Origin: Halomonas organivorans
GTDB lineage: Bacteria > Pseudomonadota > Gammaproteobacteria > Pseudomonadales > Halomonadaceae
Assembly (NCBI RefSeq): GCF_014192055.1
Contig: NZ_JACHXM010000018.1
Span: 21,194 to 85,193 of the forward strand
Reading direction: 5' to 3'
DNA length: 64,000 bases
Notes under the pieces: model-generated
What the model was told of the DNA's origin: nothing
The model's database searches: none
Seen by the model: only the letters and a program-made list of their open reading frames with translations
Position numbers and translations under genes: made by a program
Shown: piece after piece, positions 50,832-61,764 of the stretch
Layout: each line of letters begins with the position of its first letter
Numbering within the stretch: the stretch's first letter is position 1

Positions 50832-52073
50832 TCAGCGCAGCATGCCCACGACCCGCTCCAGCCCGTCGACGAAGACGTCGACCTCCTCGGGGGTGTTGTA
50901 GGCGGCGAAGGAGGCACGACAGGTGGCATCCACTCCGAACGACGCCAGCAGCGGCTGGGCGCAGTGATGGCCGGTGCGGATCGCCACGCCGAGCTGGTCG
51001 ATCAGCAGGCCGATGTCCTGGGCGTGCGCCCCCTCGACGACGAAGGACAGCACGCCGGCCTTGTCCGGCGCGGTGCCGATCAGGCGCAGCCCATCGATGC
51101 GTGACACGCTCTCGGTGGCATGCTGGAGCAGTCGCTGCTCCCAGGCGCCGATCAACGGCAGGCCGATCTCGCCGACCCACTGAAGCGCCCGCCCCAGGGC
51201 GATGACTTCGGCGATGGCCGGGGTACCGGCCTCGAACTTGTGGGGAATACCGGCAAAGGTGGTCGGCGCGTCGAAGGACACCGTGGCGATCATCTCGCCG
51301 CCGCCCTGCCAGGGCGGCATGGCCTCGAGCAGCTCGGCGCGACCGTAGAGCACGCCGACCCCGGTGGGCCCGTAGACCTTGTGACCGGAGAAGGCATAGA
51401 AGTCGACGTCGAGTTCACGCACGTCGACTTGCTGGTGGGGCGCGCCCTGGGCGCCGTCGACCAGGATCAGCGCACCGTGCTGGTGGGCCACCTTCGCCAT
51501 GTCGGCCACCGGATTGACGGTGCCAAGGGCATTGGAGACGTGGTTGACCGCCACCAGCCGGGTGCGCTCGGAGATCAGGTCGCGGTAGGCCGCCTGGTCG
51601 AGCACGCCACGCTCGTCCACCGGGATCACCTTGAGGGTGAAACCCTTTTCGGCGGACAGCAGCTGCCAGGGCACGATGTTGGAATGGTGCTCGAGGCGCG
51701 AGATCAGCACCTCGTCGCCCTCGCCCAGGTTGGCGCGCCCCCAGCTGCCCGCCACCAGGTTGATGGCCTCGGTGGTACCGCGAGTGAAGACGATCTCACG
51801 GGTCTCGGCGGCGCCCAGGAAAGCGCGCACCGTCTCGCGAGTGCCCTCGTAGGCCGCAGTCGCCTCGTCGGCCAGGGTGTGCAGGCCGCGATGAATGTTG
51901 GCGTTGTAGCGCTCGTAGTAGTCCTCGAAGACCTCGATCACCTGGCTCGGGGTCTGGCTGGTCGCCGCGTTGTCGAGATAGACCAGCGGCTTGCCATGAA
52001 CCTCCCGATCGAGGATCGGGAAGTCGCGGCGGACCCGGGCTACGTCCAGCAGCAGATCGCTGAAGTCGACCAT
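50832..52073 (-). CDS. sufS: Cysteine desulfurase SufS
   Basis: A 413-residue PLP enzyme. The PLP Lys lies in YAFSGHKVYGPTGVGVL and the catalytic Cys in RTGHHCAQPLLASFG, the short group-II loop of SufS. It takes sulfur from cysteine for cluster building on SufBCD. It follows sufD by 3 nt. Confidence 0.95.
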   Translation of the reverse strand: MVDFSDLLLDVARVRRDFPILDREVHGKPLVYLDNAATSQTPSQVIEVFEDYYERYNANIHRGLHTLADEATAAYEGTRETVRAFLGAAETREIVFTRGTTEAINLVAGSWGRANLGEGDEVLISRLEHHSNIVPWQLLSAEKGFTLKVIPVDERGVLDQAAYRDLISERTRLVAVNHVSNALGTVNPVADMAKVAHQHGALILVDGAQGAPHQQVDVRELDVDFYAFSGHKVYGPTGVGVLYGRAELLEAMPPWQGGGEMIATVSFDAPTTFAGIPHKFEAGTPAIAEVIALGRALQWVGEIGLPLIGAWEQRLLQHATESVSRIDGLRLIGTAPDKAGVLSFVVEGAHAQDIGLLIDQLGVAIRTGHHCAQPLLASFGVDATCRASFAAYNTPEEVDVFVDGLERVVGMLR

Positions 52074-52076
52074 GGA

Positions 52077-53426
52077 TCAGTCCTCGCTGAAGGCGGCGGC
52101 GGTCTCCACCAGCCCCGCCAGGTTGAAGCGTTCCGGCAGCTTGCCGGCCACGGTCAGCTCGACCCGCTCGGCCACGGCGTCGAGATCGACCAGCTCCATC
52201 ACCTCACCGGCGAAGGCCAGGGTCAGCAGCCCGCGGGCGGTCTGCTCGTCGATGCCGCGGGCACGAAGCGCATAGACCGCTTCCGCGTCGAGCTGGCCGG
52301 TGGTGGCCCCGTGGGCGCACTTGACGTCGTCAGCGTAGATCTCGAGTTCGGGCTTGGTGTCGACTTCGGCGCGGTCGGAGAGCAGCAGGTTGGCGTTGCT
52401 CTGCTCGGACTCGATCTTCTGGCTGTCGCGCTTGACCACCACCCGGCCGTTGAACACGCCATGGGCCCGGTCGTCGAGGATGCCCTTGTAGTTCTCGCTG
52501 GAACGGGTGTGGGGTGCGTTGTGGTTGACCAGGGTGTGGTTATCCACGTGCTGGCGGCCCTGGCCGTAGAACAGGCCATGGAAGGTCGCCTCGGCGCCCT
52601 CGCCGTTGAGGTCGCTGACCAGGTCGTTGCGCACCAGGCCGCCGCCCAGGTTGAGGTTGAACGAGGTATAGCGGCTATCGCGGGCCTGCTCCACCTGGAT
52701 GCTGGCCACATGGCGATCCTTGAGCGGCGCCTCCTGCAGCTTGTAGTGGGTCAGGATGGCGCCGCGATCGAGGATGATCTCCTCCACCAGGTTGGTGAAG
52801 TTGGCGGCGCCCTCCTCGCCTACGTGGTGCTCGATCAGGGTGGCCTGGCTGCGTCCGCCGGCCTCGACCAGGATGCGCGGATGACTCATCACCTCGCGCT
52901 CGCCGGCCCGGGACAGGAATTGCAGCACGATGGGCTTCTCCACCACCGTGCGAGGCGCCAGCCGGACCAGGGCCCCTTCCTCGAAGAAGGCGGTGTTGAG
53001 GGCGGCGAAGGGCGAGAACTCGACGCCGGTGAGACGACCCAGCGGGCCACCCACGGCCTCGTGGTTCTCCTCCAGAGCCTTCGACAGCGGCACGACCTGC
53101 ACCCCCGCGGGCAGCTCGCCGAGGTCCGACAGCGCGGGAGCGAACACGCCGTCGACGAAGGTCAGCCGATGAGCCTCGATGGGCAGGGTCAGCGCCGCCG
53201 CCGCGGCCGGTGAAAATTCCGCGCTATCCGCCAGGGCGAAGTCGTTGGCGGCGATGTCGCGCACGTCGGTGTACTTCCATTCCTCGATACGCCGGTGCGG
53301 GAAGCCCAGCGCCTCGAAGCGGGCGGCGCCGGCCTGCCGCCGGGCGGCGATCCAGGTCGGCTCGGCGCCACGGGCGGCATTGCGCTCGGCCAGACGGTCG
53401 AGGAAGCGTTGCACGTCGTCATTCAT
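52077..53426 (-). CDS. sufD: Fe-S assembly scaffold protein SufD
   Basis: A 449-residue protein. The C-terminal two-thirds form the SufBD beta-helix with NHNAPHTRSSENYKGILDD and the C-terminal ARGIDEQTARGLLTLAFAGE helix. It forms SufBC2D. Its start overlaps the sufC stop by 4 nt. Confidence 0.93.
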   Translation of the reverse strand: MNDDVQRFLDRLAERNAARGAEPTWIAARRQAGAARFEALGFPHRRIEEWKYTDVRDIAANDFALADSAEFSPAAAAALTLPIEAHRLTFVDGVFAPALSDLGELPAGVQVVPLSKALEENHEAVGGPLGRLTGVEFSPFAALNTAFFEEGALVRLAPRTVVEKPIVLQFLSRAGEREVMSHPRILVEAGGRSQATLIEHHVGEEGAANFTNLVEEIILDRGAILTHYKLQEAPLKDRHVASIQVEQARDSRYTSFNLNLGGGLVRNDLVSDLNGEGAEATFHGLFYGQGRQHVDNHTLVNHNAPHTRSSENYKGILDDRAHGVFNGRVVVKRDSQKIESEQSNANLLLSDRAEVDTKPELEIYADDVKCAHGATTGQLDAEAVYALRARGIDEQTARGLLTLAFAGEVMELVDLDAVAERVELTVAGKLPERFNLAGLVETAAAFSED

Positions 53427-54175
53427 GCCGCGGAGCCCTCCAGCAGCCAGTCGTAGCCGCGGTCCTCGAGTTCACGTGCCAGCTCGGCGTCGCCGCTCTT
53501 GACGATGCGGCCGTCGACCAGCACGTGCACCCGGTCGGGCACGATGTAGTCGAGCAGGCGCTGGTAGTGGGTCACCAGCAGGATGCCGCGATCCTCGGCA
53601 CGCAGCGAGTTGACGCCCTCGGCGACCACCTTCATGGCGTCGATGTCGAGGCCGGAGTCGATCTCGTCGAGCATGGCCAGCTTCGGCTGGAGCACCAGCA
53701 TCTGCAGGATCTCGTTACGCTTCTTCTCGCCGCCGGAGAAGCCCTCGTTGACGGCGCGCTGCAGGAAGCTGGCGTCCATCTTCATGAAGGCGATCTTCTC
53801 CTTGATCAGCTTCATGAACTCGGGCGCCGGGATCTCGCCCAACCCCTCGGCCTCGCGCTTGGCGTTGAGCGCGGCCTTGAGCAGGTAGATGTTCTTCACC
53901 CCGGGAATCTCGACCGGGTACTGGAAGCCCAGCAGCAGCCCGGCACGGGCGCGCTCCTCGATCTCCATCTCGAGCACGTCCTGCCCCTCGAAGGTGATCG
54001 TACCCTGGGTGACCTCATAGCCGTCCTTGCCGGCGATCACCGCCGACAGGGTCGACTTGCCGGCCCCGTTGGGGCCCATGATGGCGTGCACCTCGCCGGC
54101 GCCGATGGTCAGGTTGAGGCCCTTGAGGATCTCGGAACCCTCGACCGTGACGTGCAGATCCTTGACTTCGAGCAT
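53423..54175 (-). CDS. sufC: Fe-S assembly ATPase SufC
   Basis: A 250-residue ABC-type ATPase: Walker A GPNGAGKST, signature FSGGEKKRNEILQM, and a LAMLDEIDSGLDIDAM Walker B. It powers SufBCD rearrangement. 105 nt separate it from sufB with no other signal seen. Confidence 0.96.
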   Translation of the reverse strand: MLEVKDLHVTVEGSEILKGLNLTIGAGEVHAIMGPNGAGKSTLSAVIAGKDGYEVTQGTITFEGQDVLEMEIEERARAGLLLGFQYPVEIPGVKNIYLLKAALNAKREAEGLGEIPAPEFMKLIKEKIAFMKMDASFLQRAVNEGFSGGEKKRNEILQMLVLQPKLAMLDEIDSGLDIDAMKVVAEGVNSLRAEDRGILLVTHYQRLLDYIVPDRVHVLVDGRIVKSGDAELARELEDRGYDWLLEGSAA

Positions 54176-54280
54176 CTTGACTACCCTTGATTCGTGATGA
54201 GCCGCCGGCGCGACTCCTTGAATGTTTTGACCTTTTCGCGAATCCGGAGAAACACGAGAACGACACGCAGGATGAAAGGC

Positions 54281-55723
<1,443 letters not shown>

Positions 55724-55793
55724 GATGTTGTCCCCTCCCGGGCTGGTTGGGTCGGCGAGCAGAGCTCGCCTCGGGTAAAGAATCCGCGGGTGA

Positions 55794-56255
55794 TCAGGCC
55801 TCGGCGGCCAGACTCACGCTCTGAATGGGCAGCTGCACCGGCAGCTTGATCGGGGTGGTGTCGGCCAGGTGGGCCAGGGTCACGCTGTCGAGCAGGGCCC
55901 GCACCGCCAGCGATACCCGCTGCCAGTTGTCGGAGACGCCGCAGGTGGCCACCAGCTCGCAGTCGCCCTCGGCCTGACTGCACTCGGTCATCGCCACCGG
56001 CCCCTCGATGGCGGCGATGATGTCGCTGGCGGTGATATGCGACGCCGGCCGCGCCAGGGAATAGCCCCCCTGGGCACCGCGGCGAGACTCCAGCAGCCCC
56101 GCACGCACCAGCATCTTCAGCGTCTTGCTGACCGTCGGATGCGGCACCTGAACCGCCTCGGCGAGTTCCGCCGCCGCATGCGGCTGCTCGGGATGACGGG
56201 CGATCTGCGCCATCACCACCGCCGCGTAGTCGGTCAGTCTGGAAAGCTTCAGCAA
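55794..56255 (-). CDS. Rrf2-type SUF regulator
   Basis: A 153-residue Rrf2 protein of the SUF regulator type. TTG 56255, with GGGAGG upstream, gives the typical opening [11 protein letters not shown]. The HTH region has [17 protein letters not shown], and three Cys ([14 protein letters not shown]) could bind an Fe-S cluster. It should sense Fe-S status and control its own operon through the operator at 56294-56308. Confidence 0.9.
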   Translation of the reverse strand: MLKLSRLTDYAAVVMAQIARHPEQPHAAAELAEAVQVPHPTVSKTLKMLVRAGLLESRRGAQGGYSLARPASHITASDIIAAIEGPVAMTECSQAEGDCELVATCGVSDNWQRVSLAVRALLDSVTLAHLADTTPIKLPVQLPIQSVSLAAEA

Positions 56256-56293
56256 GGCGAACCTCCCCGGAAACACCCCTGTTGATCGATTGC

Positions 56294-56327
56294 GGACCAT
56301 TTTAGTCCTGTATGGCGCCGATGTGAA
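56294..56327 (-). promoter_or_regulatory. suf promoter with Rrf2-type operator
   Basis: Minus strand: -35 TTCACA (56322-56327), 17-bp spacer, -10 TAAAAT (56299-56304). The palindrome GGACTAAAATGGTCC (56294-56308) covers the -10; its core GACTAAAATGGTC differs by one base from the IscR-type core GACTRAWWYAGTC. Between 56328 and 56440 there is no other clear site. Confidence 0.75.
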
Positions 56328-56440
56328 CCCTCGACCAGGCGCTTTCCTGCCCGAGAGCGACACTTGGCGACACGTTCGATGCCATTACCATCAAAAACGA
56401 CAATCGTTCTCATTCTAAAACACAATCACTTCACCCCATC

Positions 56441-56545
56441 GCCCGTCGCCCGTCGCCCGTCGCCCGAAGCCCGAAGCCCGAAGCCCGAAGCCCCAAGCCC
56501 CAAGCCCCAAGCCCCAAGCCCGAAGCCCGAAGCCCGAAGCCCGAA
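56441..56545. repeat. Block-structured heptamer tandem repeat
   Basis: Fifteen 7-bp units in order: GCCCGTC x3, GCCCGAA x4, GCCCCAA x4, GCCCGAA x4 (105 bp). It lies in the 481-nt gap between the suf regulator and the osmoprotectant operon. The period of 7 is not a multiple of 3, and a through-reading frame has no other sign of coding. Confidence 0.95.
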
Positions 56546-56736
56546 GCTGAACCCCATGCATCACGGCTCGCAATTCCCACCATTGCGTATCGTCATCCAC
56601 GCAAAAACAACGCTTTGCTAAGCTACGACCCCATGACGAGCGCCTGCCTCACGCTCACGACATCATCGGTACTACGTCGTCAACGCCCGCCGACGGCTAT
56701 GCTTCTTCGGCATGGAAACGATTAGGAGATAGGGAC

Positions 56737-57402
56737 TTGGAGCTCTTTCAGTACGCCCTGGACAACCTCGACCTGCTGCTCTCGCGAACGCTCGAGCACA
56801 TTGCCCTGGTCGGGGTGGCCGTAGGGATCGCCACCCTCACCGGCGTGCCCATCGGCATCGCCATCACCAAGAACGAGCGCCTGGCCAAGACCGTGCTTTA
56901 CGTGGCCTCGATCATCGTCACGGTGCCGTCCATCGCGCTGTTCGGGATCATGATTCCGGTGCTGTCGCTGATCGGCCATGGCATCGGCTACCTGCCGGCG
57001 GTCATCGCCGTGCTGCTCTACTCTCAGCTGCCGATCATCCGCAACACCTACACCGCCATCAACAACGTGGACCCGGCCCTGCGCGAGGCGGCCCGCGGCA
57101 TCGGCATGAGCCAGAACCAGCGCCTGCGCATGGTGGAAATCCCGCTGGCGGTGCCGGTAATCATGGCCGGGGTGCGCACCGCGGTAGTGCTCAACATCGG
57201 GGTGATGGCCATCGCCGCCTACATCGGCGCCGGCGGGCTCGGCACCTTCATCAGCCGCGGCATCTCGCAGTCCGATCCCCGCCAGCTGATCGTCGGTGCC
57301 GTGGCGGTCAGCCTGCTGGCGATCATCGTCGACTACGGCCTGCTGGCACTGCAGAAGCGCCTGACGCCCCTGGGCATGGAGCGCGCCGCCGAGACGGCCT
57401 GA
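56737..57402 (+). CDS. Osmoprotectant ABC transporter permease
   Basis: A 221-residue permease of the OpuCB/YehW type, about 6 TM segments. A TTG start at 56737 with AGGAGA is likely. The EAA loop reads REAARGIGMSQNQRLRMVEI. It forms a heteromer with the permease at 58612-59343. Confidence 0.92.
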   Translation: MELFQYALDNLDLLLSRTLEHIALVGVAVGIATLTGVPIGIAITKNERLAKTVLYVASIIVTVPSIALFGIMIPVLSLIGHGIGYLPAVIAVLLYSQLPIIRNTYTAINNVDPALREAARGIGMSQNQRLRMVEIPLAVPVIMAGVRTAVVLNIGVMAIAAYIGAGGLGTFISRGISQSDPRQLIVGAVAVSLLAIIVDYGLLALQKRLTPLGMERAAETA

Positions 57403-57446
57403 TGCCGCACCTCGCCGCCCCGCCTCACCAACAAGGACTCCGCTGA

Positions 57447-58607
57447 ATGATTCGATTGGACAACCTGACCAAGGTCTTCGACACCCCCAAGGGGGCGGTC
57501 ACCGCCGCCGACCACATCAACATGGACGTGCCCGCCGGCGAGATCTGCATCCTCCTGGGGCCCTCCGGCTGCGGCAAGACCACCACCCTGAAGATGATCA
57601 ACCGCATCATCCGCCCCACTTCAGGCAAGGTGTTCATCAACGGCGAGGACACCACCGACCTGAACACTCAGGAACTGCGCCGCAACATCGGCTACGTGAT
57701 TCAGCAGATCGGCCTGTTCCCCAACATGACCATCGAGGAAAACATCGTGGTGGTGCCCAAACTGCTGGGCTGGGACAAGGCCAAGTACAAGGCCCGCGCC
57801 CGGGAGCTGATGGACATGATCGCGCTGGACCCGGATGCCTTTCTCAAGCGCTACCCCAACGAGCTCTCCGGCGGCCAGCAGCAGCGCATCGGCGTGGCCC
57901 GGGCGCTGGCCGCCGACCCGCCGGTGATGCTGATGGACGAACCGTTCGGCGCCATCGATCCGATCAACCGCGCGGTGATCCAGGACGAGTTCCTCAAGAT
58001 GCAGCAGGAGCTCAACAAGACCATCATGTTCGTCAGTCACGACATCGACGAGGCGATCAAGATGGGCGACCGCGTCGCCATCTTTCGCGCCGGCCGTCTG
58101 GAGCAGTACTCCACGCCAGACGAGCTGCTGGCCAACCCCAAGGACGACTTCGTCGAGTCCTTTCTCGGCGAGGACCGGGCGCTGAAGCGCCTCAACCTGG
58201 TCAAGGTGCGTGACGTGGTCTCCGACGAGATCGGCACCGTGTCCCCCGGCGACACCCTGGAGACCGCCCTGGCACGAATCGACGACTTCGGCTACCAGAA
58301 CGCCATCCTGGTGGTGAACGACCGTCGCCAGCCGGTGGGGCTGATCACCCGCTCCCAGGCGCGCACCACCAAGGGCTACTGCCGCGACCACTTCCAGAAC
58401 GTGCCGGCCACGGTGTCGCTGGACGACGACCTGCGCAAGGTGGCCTCGCTGATGTTCTCCAACGACATCACCTGGCTGCCCTGCGTGGACGAGACCGGCC
58501 GCGTCTGCGGCCAGATCACCCAGCGCGCCATGACCCACCACCTGGGCTCGCGGTTCCGTCCCAAGGAGCAAGCACCCGCGACTGCCGACCCGGCCACCAA
58601 GGAGTAA
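57447..58607 (+). CDS. Osmoprotectant ABC transporter ATPase with CBS domains
   Basis: A 386-residue ATPase. Walker A GPSGCGKTTTLKMI, signature [16 protein letters not shown] and Walker B VMLMDEPFGAIDP are present. Two C-terminal CBS domains (about 255-370) can sense ionic strength, as in OpuA-type systems. Confidence 0.94.
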   Translation: MIRLDNLTKVFDTPKGAVTAADHINMDVPAGEICILLGPSGCGKTTTLKMINRIIRPTSGKVFINGEDTTDLNTQELRRNIGYVIQQIGLFPNMTIEENIVVVPKLLGWDKAKYKARARELMDMIALDPDAFLKRYPNELSGGQQQRIGVARALAADPPVMLMDEPFGAIDPINRAVIQDEFLKMQQELNKTIMFVSHDIDEAIKMGDRVAIFRAGRLEQYSTPDELLANPKDDFVESFLGEDRALKRLNLVKVRDVVSDEIGTVSPGDTLETALARIDDFGYQNAILVVNDRRQPVGLITRSQARTTKGYCRDHFQNVPATVSLDDDLRKVASLMFSNDITWLPCVDETGRVCGQITQRAMTHHLGSRFRPKEQAPATADPATKE

Positions 58608-58611
58608 GCCG

Positions 58612-59343
58612 ATGCCGATCCAGAGCCTGAAGGGGGCCCTGCGCATTGCGCTGCTCATCGCCATCTTCTTCGTCGGCGTGTGGAGCCAGTCCAGCGGGGT
58701 CATCGACGACTTCATCTTCTACCTGCCCGATGTCCAGTTCCTGGCCGTCCAGCACCTGTGGCTGACCGCCATTTCAGGGGGCCTGGCCATTGTGGTGGCG
58801 ATTCCCCTGGGGGTCGTGCTGTCGCGTCCCAGCATGGCCCGAGTCGCCGAATCGGCGATGCAGGTCCTCAACGTCGGCACCACCATTCCCACCCTGGCGG
58901 TGCTGGCGCTGTCGATGAGCTTCCTGGGCATCGGCACCGTGCCGGCGGTATTCGGGCTGTTCGTGGCCACCCTGCTGCCGATCACCCGCAACACCTATGC
59001 CGGCCTCAAGGGCGTCAACCCGGCGCTGATGGAAGCCGCCGCGGGAATCGGCATGTCGCCGACCCAGCGCCTGCTGCGCGTCGAGCTGCCCAATGCCCTC
59101 TACGTGATCTTCGCCGGCATCCGCACGGCGCTGACCATCAACGTGGGCACCGTGCCGCTGGCCTTCCTGATCGGTGCCGGCGGGCTCGGCGAACTGATCT
59201 TCACCGGCATCGACCTCTATGACCCGGTGATGATGCTGTCCGGCGCCATTCCCACTGCCCTGCTGGCGATCGTGGTCGATGCCGTGGTGGCGACCACCGC
59301 CTTTTTGGTAGTACCCCGCGGGGTCAACCCGTCGCGGGCCTGA
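58612..59343 (+). CDS. Osmoprotectant ABC transporter permease
   Basis: A 243-residue permease of the same family as the gene at 56737, starting 4 nt after the ATPase stop. The EAA loop reads MEAAAGIGMSPTQRLLRVEL. The first TM helix (RIALLIAIFFVGVW) is preceded by a short basic segment. Confidence 0.93.
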   Translation: MPIQSLKGALRIALLIAIFFVGVWSQSSGVIDDFIFYLPDVQFLAVQHLWLTAISGGLAIVVAIPLGVVLSRPSMARVAESAMQVLNVGTTIPTLAVLALSMSFLGIGTVPAVFGLFVATLLPITRNTYAGLKGVNPALMEAAAGIGMSPTQRLLRVELPNALYVIFAGIRTALTINVGTVPLAFLIGAGGLGELIFTGIDLYDPVMMLSGAIPTALLAIVVDAVVATTAFLVVPRGVNPSRA

Positions 59344-59427
59344 ACGGGCAACACCTGCGCATTTCCGGCCGCCTGTGGGCGGTCCCATTCGGCAAGATTC
59401 ACCACTGGCAAGATCAAGGAGAACACC

Positions 59428-60309
59428 ATGAAACGCTTGATGATGACGCTTTCCGGCCTGGCGCTCGCCGGCGCCATGACCACCGCCCAGGCCAACGAGG
59501 TCGTGGTCGGCGGCAAGAACTTCACCGAGCAGCAGATACTGGCCAGCATGACGTCCCAGTACCTGACGGGGCTCGGCTATGACGTCGAGACCCGTGCCGG
59601 CATGGGCTCCGCGGTACTCCGCCAGGCCCAGGAGAACGGCCAGATCGACCTCTACTGGGAGTACACCGGCACCTCGCTGATCAACTACAACGACGTCACC
59701 GAGTCGCTGTCGCCAGAGGAAACCTATCAGCGGGTCAAGGAACTCGACGGCGAGAAGGGCCTGGTGTGGCTGGAGCCGTCCGCCGCCAACAACACCTATG
59801 CCCTGGCCATGCGTGAGGAGAGCGTCGAGGAGACCGGCATCGATTCCCTCTCCAAGCTGGCCCAGGCGGTCAACGACGGCGAAGAGCTGAGCTTCGCCAT
59901 GAACGCCGAGTTCTATGCCCGCGAAGACGGCTGGCGACCGCTGCAGCAGGCCTACGACTTCCGCGTCGGCCGCGCCGACGTCAAGCGCATGGATTCCGGC
60001 CTGGTCTACCAGGCACTGCGCGACGGCCAGGTCGACGTGGGCCTGGTGTTCGCCACCGACGGCCGCATCCCGGCCTTCGACTTCCAGGTCCTCGAGGACG
60101 ACCAGAATTTCTTCCCGGCCTATGCCCTGACCCCGGTGGTTCGCCAAGAGACCCTGGAAGCCAACCCGGACCTCGCCGAGCAGATGAACGCACTGTCCGC
60201 GCTGCTCGACGACCAGACCATGGCCACCCTCAACGCCCAGGTCGACGTGGAGCGTGAGACCATCGAGGACGTTGCCAAGCGCTTCCTCGAGGAAAACGAG
60301 CTGCTCTGA
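59428..60309 (+). CDS. Osmoprotectant ABC substrate-binding protein
   Basis: A 293-residue periplasmic protein of the OpuC/YehZ/OsmF type. A signal peptide (cleavage near TAQA-NE) is followed by EVVVGGKNFTEQQILASMTS, then MGSAVLRQAQENGQIDLYWE and a VDVGLVFATDGRI segment. Betaine, choline or a related quaternary amine is likely. A hairpin terminator follows. Confidence 0.9.
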   Translation: MKRLMMTLSGLALAGAMTTAQANEVVVGGKNFTEQQILASMTSQYLTGLGYDVETRAGMGSAVLRQAQENGQIDLYWEYTGTSLINYNDVTESLSPEETYQRVKELDGEKGLVWLEPSAANNTYALAMREESVEETGIDSLSKLAQAVNDGEELSFAMNAEFYAREDGWRPLQQAYDFRVGRADVKRMDSGLVYQALRDGQVDVGLVFATDGRIPAFDFQVLEDDQNFFPAYALTPVVRQETLEANPDLAEQMNALSALLDDQTMATLNAQVDVERETIEDVAKRFLEENELL

Positions 60310-60334
60310 GCAGATCCTGCCGCGACATCGCACC

Positions 60335-60358
60335 GAAGGCCGCCCACGGGCGGCCTTC
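60335..60358 (+). terminator. Hairpin after the osmoprotectant genes
   Basis: GAAGGCCGCC / GGCGGCCTTC, 10-bp perfect stem with a 4-nt loop, between the binding-protein gene and the MmgE/PrpD gene. The T-run is short, so it may be leaky. Confidence 0.55.
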
Positions 60359-60385
60359 GCCGTCTCCCCCCTCGACGAGCCTGCC

Positions 60386-61690
60386 ATGACCACCGCCCCG
60401 CTCGACTGGATCCTCCACGCCGACCCGTTGCCCGACGCCGCCCTCGAAGCCCAGGCCAAGCGCTGCCTGCTGGACCTCGTCGGGGTAGCCGCGGGCGCCA
60501 CCCGCACCGAACTTGCCGACCATGCCCGACGCTTCGCCGTCACCCAGCACGGCGGGAATCGGCCGCTGCTGTTCGCCGACGGCCGGGCCTCGCCCAGCGG
60601 GGTGGCCTTGCACGGCGCCTGGCTGATCGATGCCCTTGACGCCCACGACGGCCAGGTGCTGACCAAGGGCCACGCCGGCGTCGCCCTGCTGCCGGGACTG
60701 CTGGCTCTGCCCGAGGTCGCGCAGCTCTCGGGCCGCGACTTTCTGGCTCTGCTGACGCTGGGCTACGAGGTCGCCACCCGTGCCGGCATCGCCCTGCATG
60801 CCACGAGCCCCGACTATCACACCTCAGGAGCCTGGAACGCCCTGGGCGTGGCGGCCATGGCCAGCCGCCTGATGGGGCTGGATCGAGAACGACTCCATCA
60901 TGCCCTGGGGATCGCCGAGTTCTACGGCCCGCGCAGCCAGATGATGCGCTGCATCGACCATCCCACCATGCTCAAGGACGGCTCCGGCTGGGGCGCGATG
61001 ACCGGCATTTCCGCCGCGCTGCTAGCCCGTGACGGCTTCACCGGGGCTCCGGCGCTGACCGTTACCGCCCCCGAGGTCGCGGGCATCTGGGGTGACCTGG
61101 GCCATCGCTGGTATCTGCACGAGCAGTACTTCAAGGCCTACCCGGTGTGCCGCTGGGCCCAGCCGGCCGTGGAGGCGGTGCTGTCGCTGCGCGGGCGGAT
61201 CATCGACCCGACGAAGATCTCGCGGATCGAGATCACGACCTTCCACGAAGGCAAGCGGCTACACGTGATGCACCCCGCCAGCACCGAACAGGCCCAGTAC
61301 AGCCTGCCCTGGTCGGTGGCCTGCGCCCTGGCACACGGCACCCTCGATGCCGATGCCGTCACCACCCTCGACGACCCGGCGCTGCGTGCCCTGGCCTCCC
61401 GGGTCGAGATCCACGAAAGCGACACCTTCAATGCCCGCTTCCCCGCCGAGCGCTGGGCCTCGGCACGGCTGCACCTGGCAGACAGCCGAGTGCTGGAAAG
61501 CGAGCCCTGCGAGGCCCGCGGCAACCCGCACAACCCGCTGTCCGACGATGAGCTGATCGCCAAGTATCACGGCCTGGCCGCACCGGCCCTCGGCACACGC
61601 GCCGAGGCGCTGAAGCGGATCATCCTGACCCTAGAGGCGCGCCCGGTCGGCGATCTGCTCGACCTGCTCGGACCGGCCGGGGCAGACTGA
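60386..61690 (+). CDS. MmgE/PrpD family protein
   Basis: A 434-residue protein of the MmgE/PrpD superfamily (members include 2-methylcitrate dehydratase and epimerases). N-terminal helices, then GQVLTKGHAGVALLPGLLAL, and HEQYFKAYPVCRWAQPAVEA with the conserved His/Tyr/Lys-type region. Its substrate is unknown; it lies between osmoprotectant transport and a C-N hydrolase. Confidence 0.88.
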   Translation: MTTAPLDWILHADPLPDAALEAQAKRCLLDLVGVAAGATRTELADHARRFAVTQHGGNRPLLFADGRASPSGVALHGAWLIDALDAHDGQVLTKGHAGVALLPGLLALPEVAQLSGRDFLALLTLGYEVATRAGIALHATSPDYHTSGAWNALGVAAMASRLMGLDRERLHHALGIAEFYGPRSQMMRCIDHPTMLKDGSGWGAMTGISAALLARDGFTGAPALTVTAPEVAGIWGDLGHRWYLHEQYFKAYPVCRWAQPAVEAVLSLRGRIIDPTKISRIEITTFHEGKRLHVMHPASTEQAQYSLPWSVACALAHGTLDADAVTTLDDPALRALASRVEIHESDTFNARFPAERWASARLHLADSRVLESEPCEARGNPHNPLSDDELIAKYHGLAAPALGTRAEALKRIILTLEARPVGDLLDLLGPAGAD

Positions 61691-61764
61691 ACCACCTCCC
61701 TCGGTCGCGTCTTCACCACCGACCGACCCACTAGCGCCGCTCTCCGTTGCCATGAGGACGTGAT

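Noticed and set aside
51120..53213. A 697-codon plus-strand frame opposite sufS and sufD
   Set aside because: Antisense of two clearly conserved suf genes in the high-GC mirror frame.
56364..56621. A plus-strand reading frame across the heptamer repeat giving a Ser/Pro/Lys-rich repeated peptide
   Set aside because: The repeat period is 7, the frame is open only because the repeat lacks stops, and there is no ribosome binding site or other coding sign.
58774..60666. A 630-codon minus-strand frame opposite the osmoprotectant permease and binding-protein genes
   Set aside because: Shadow of conserved genes on the plus strand.
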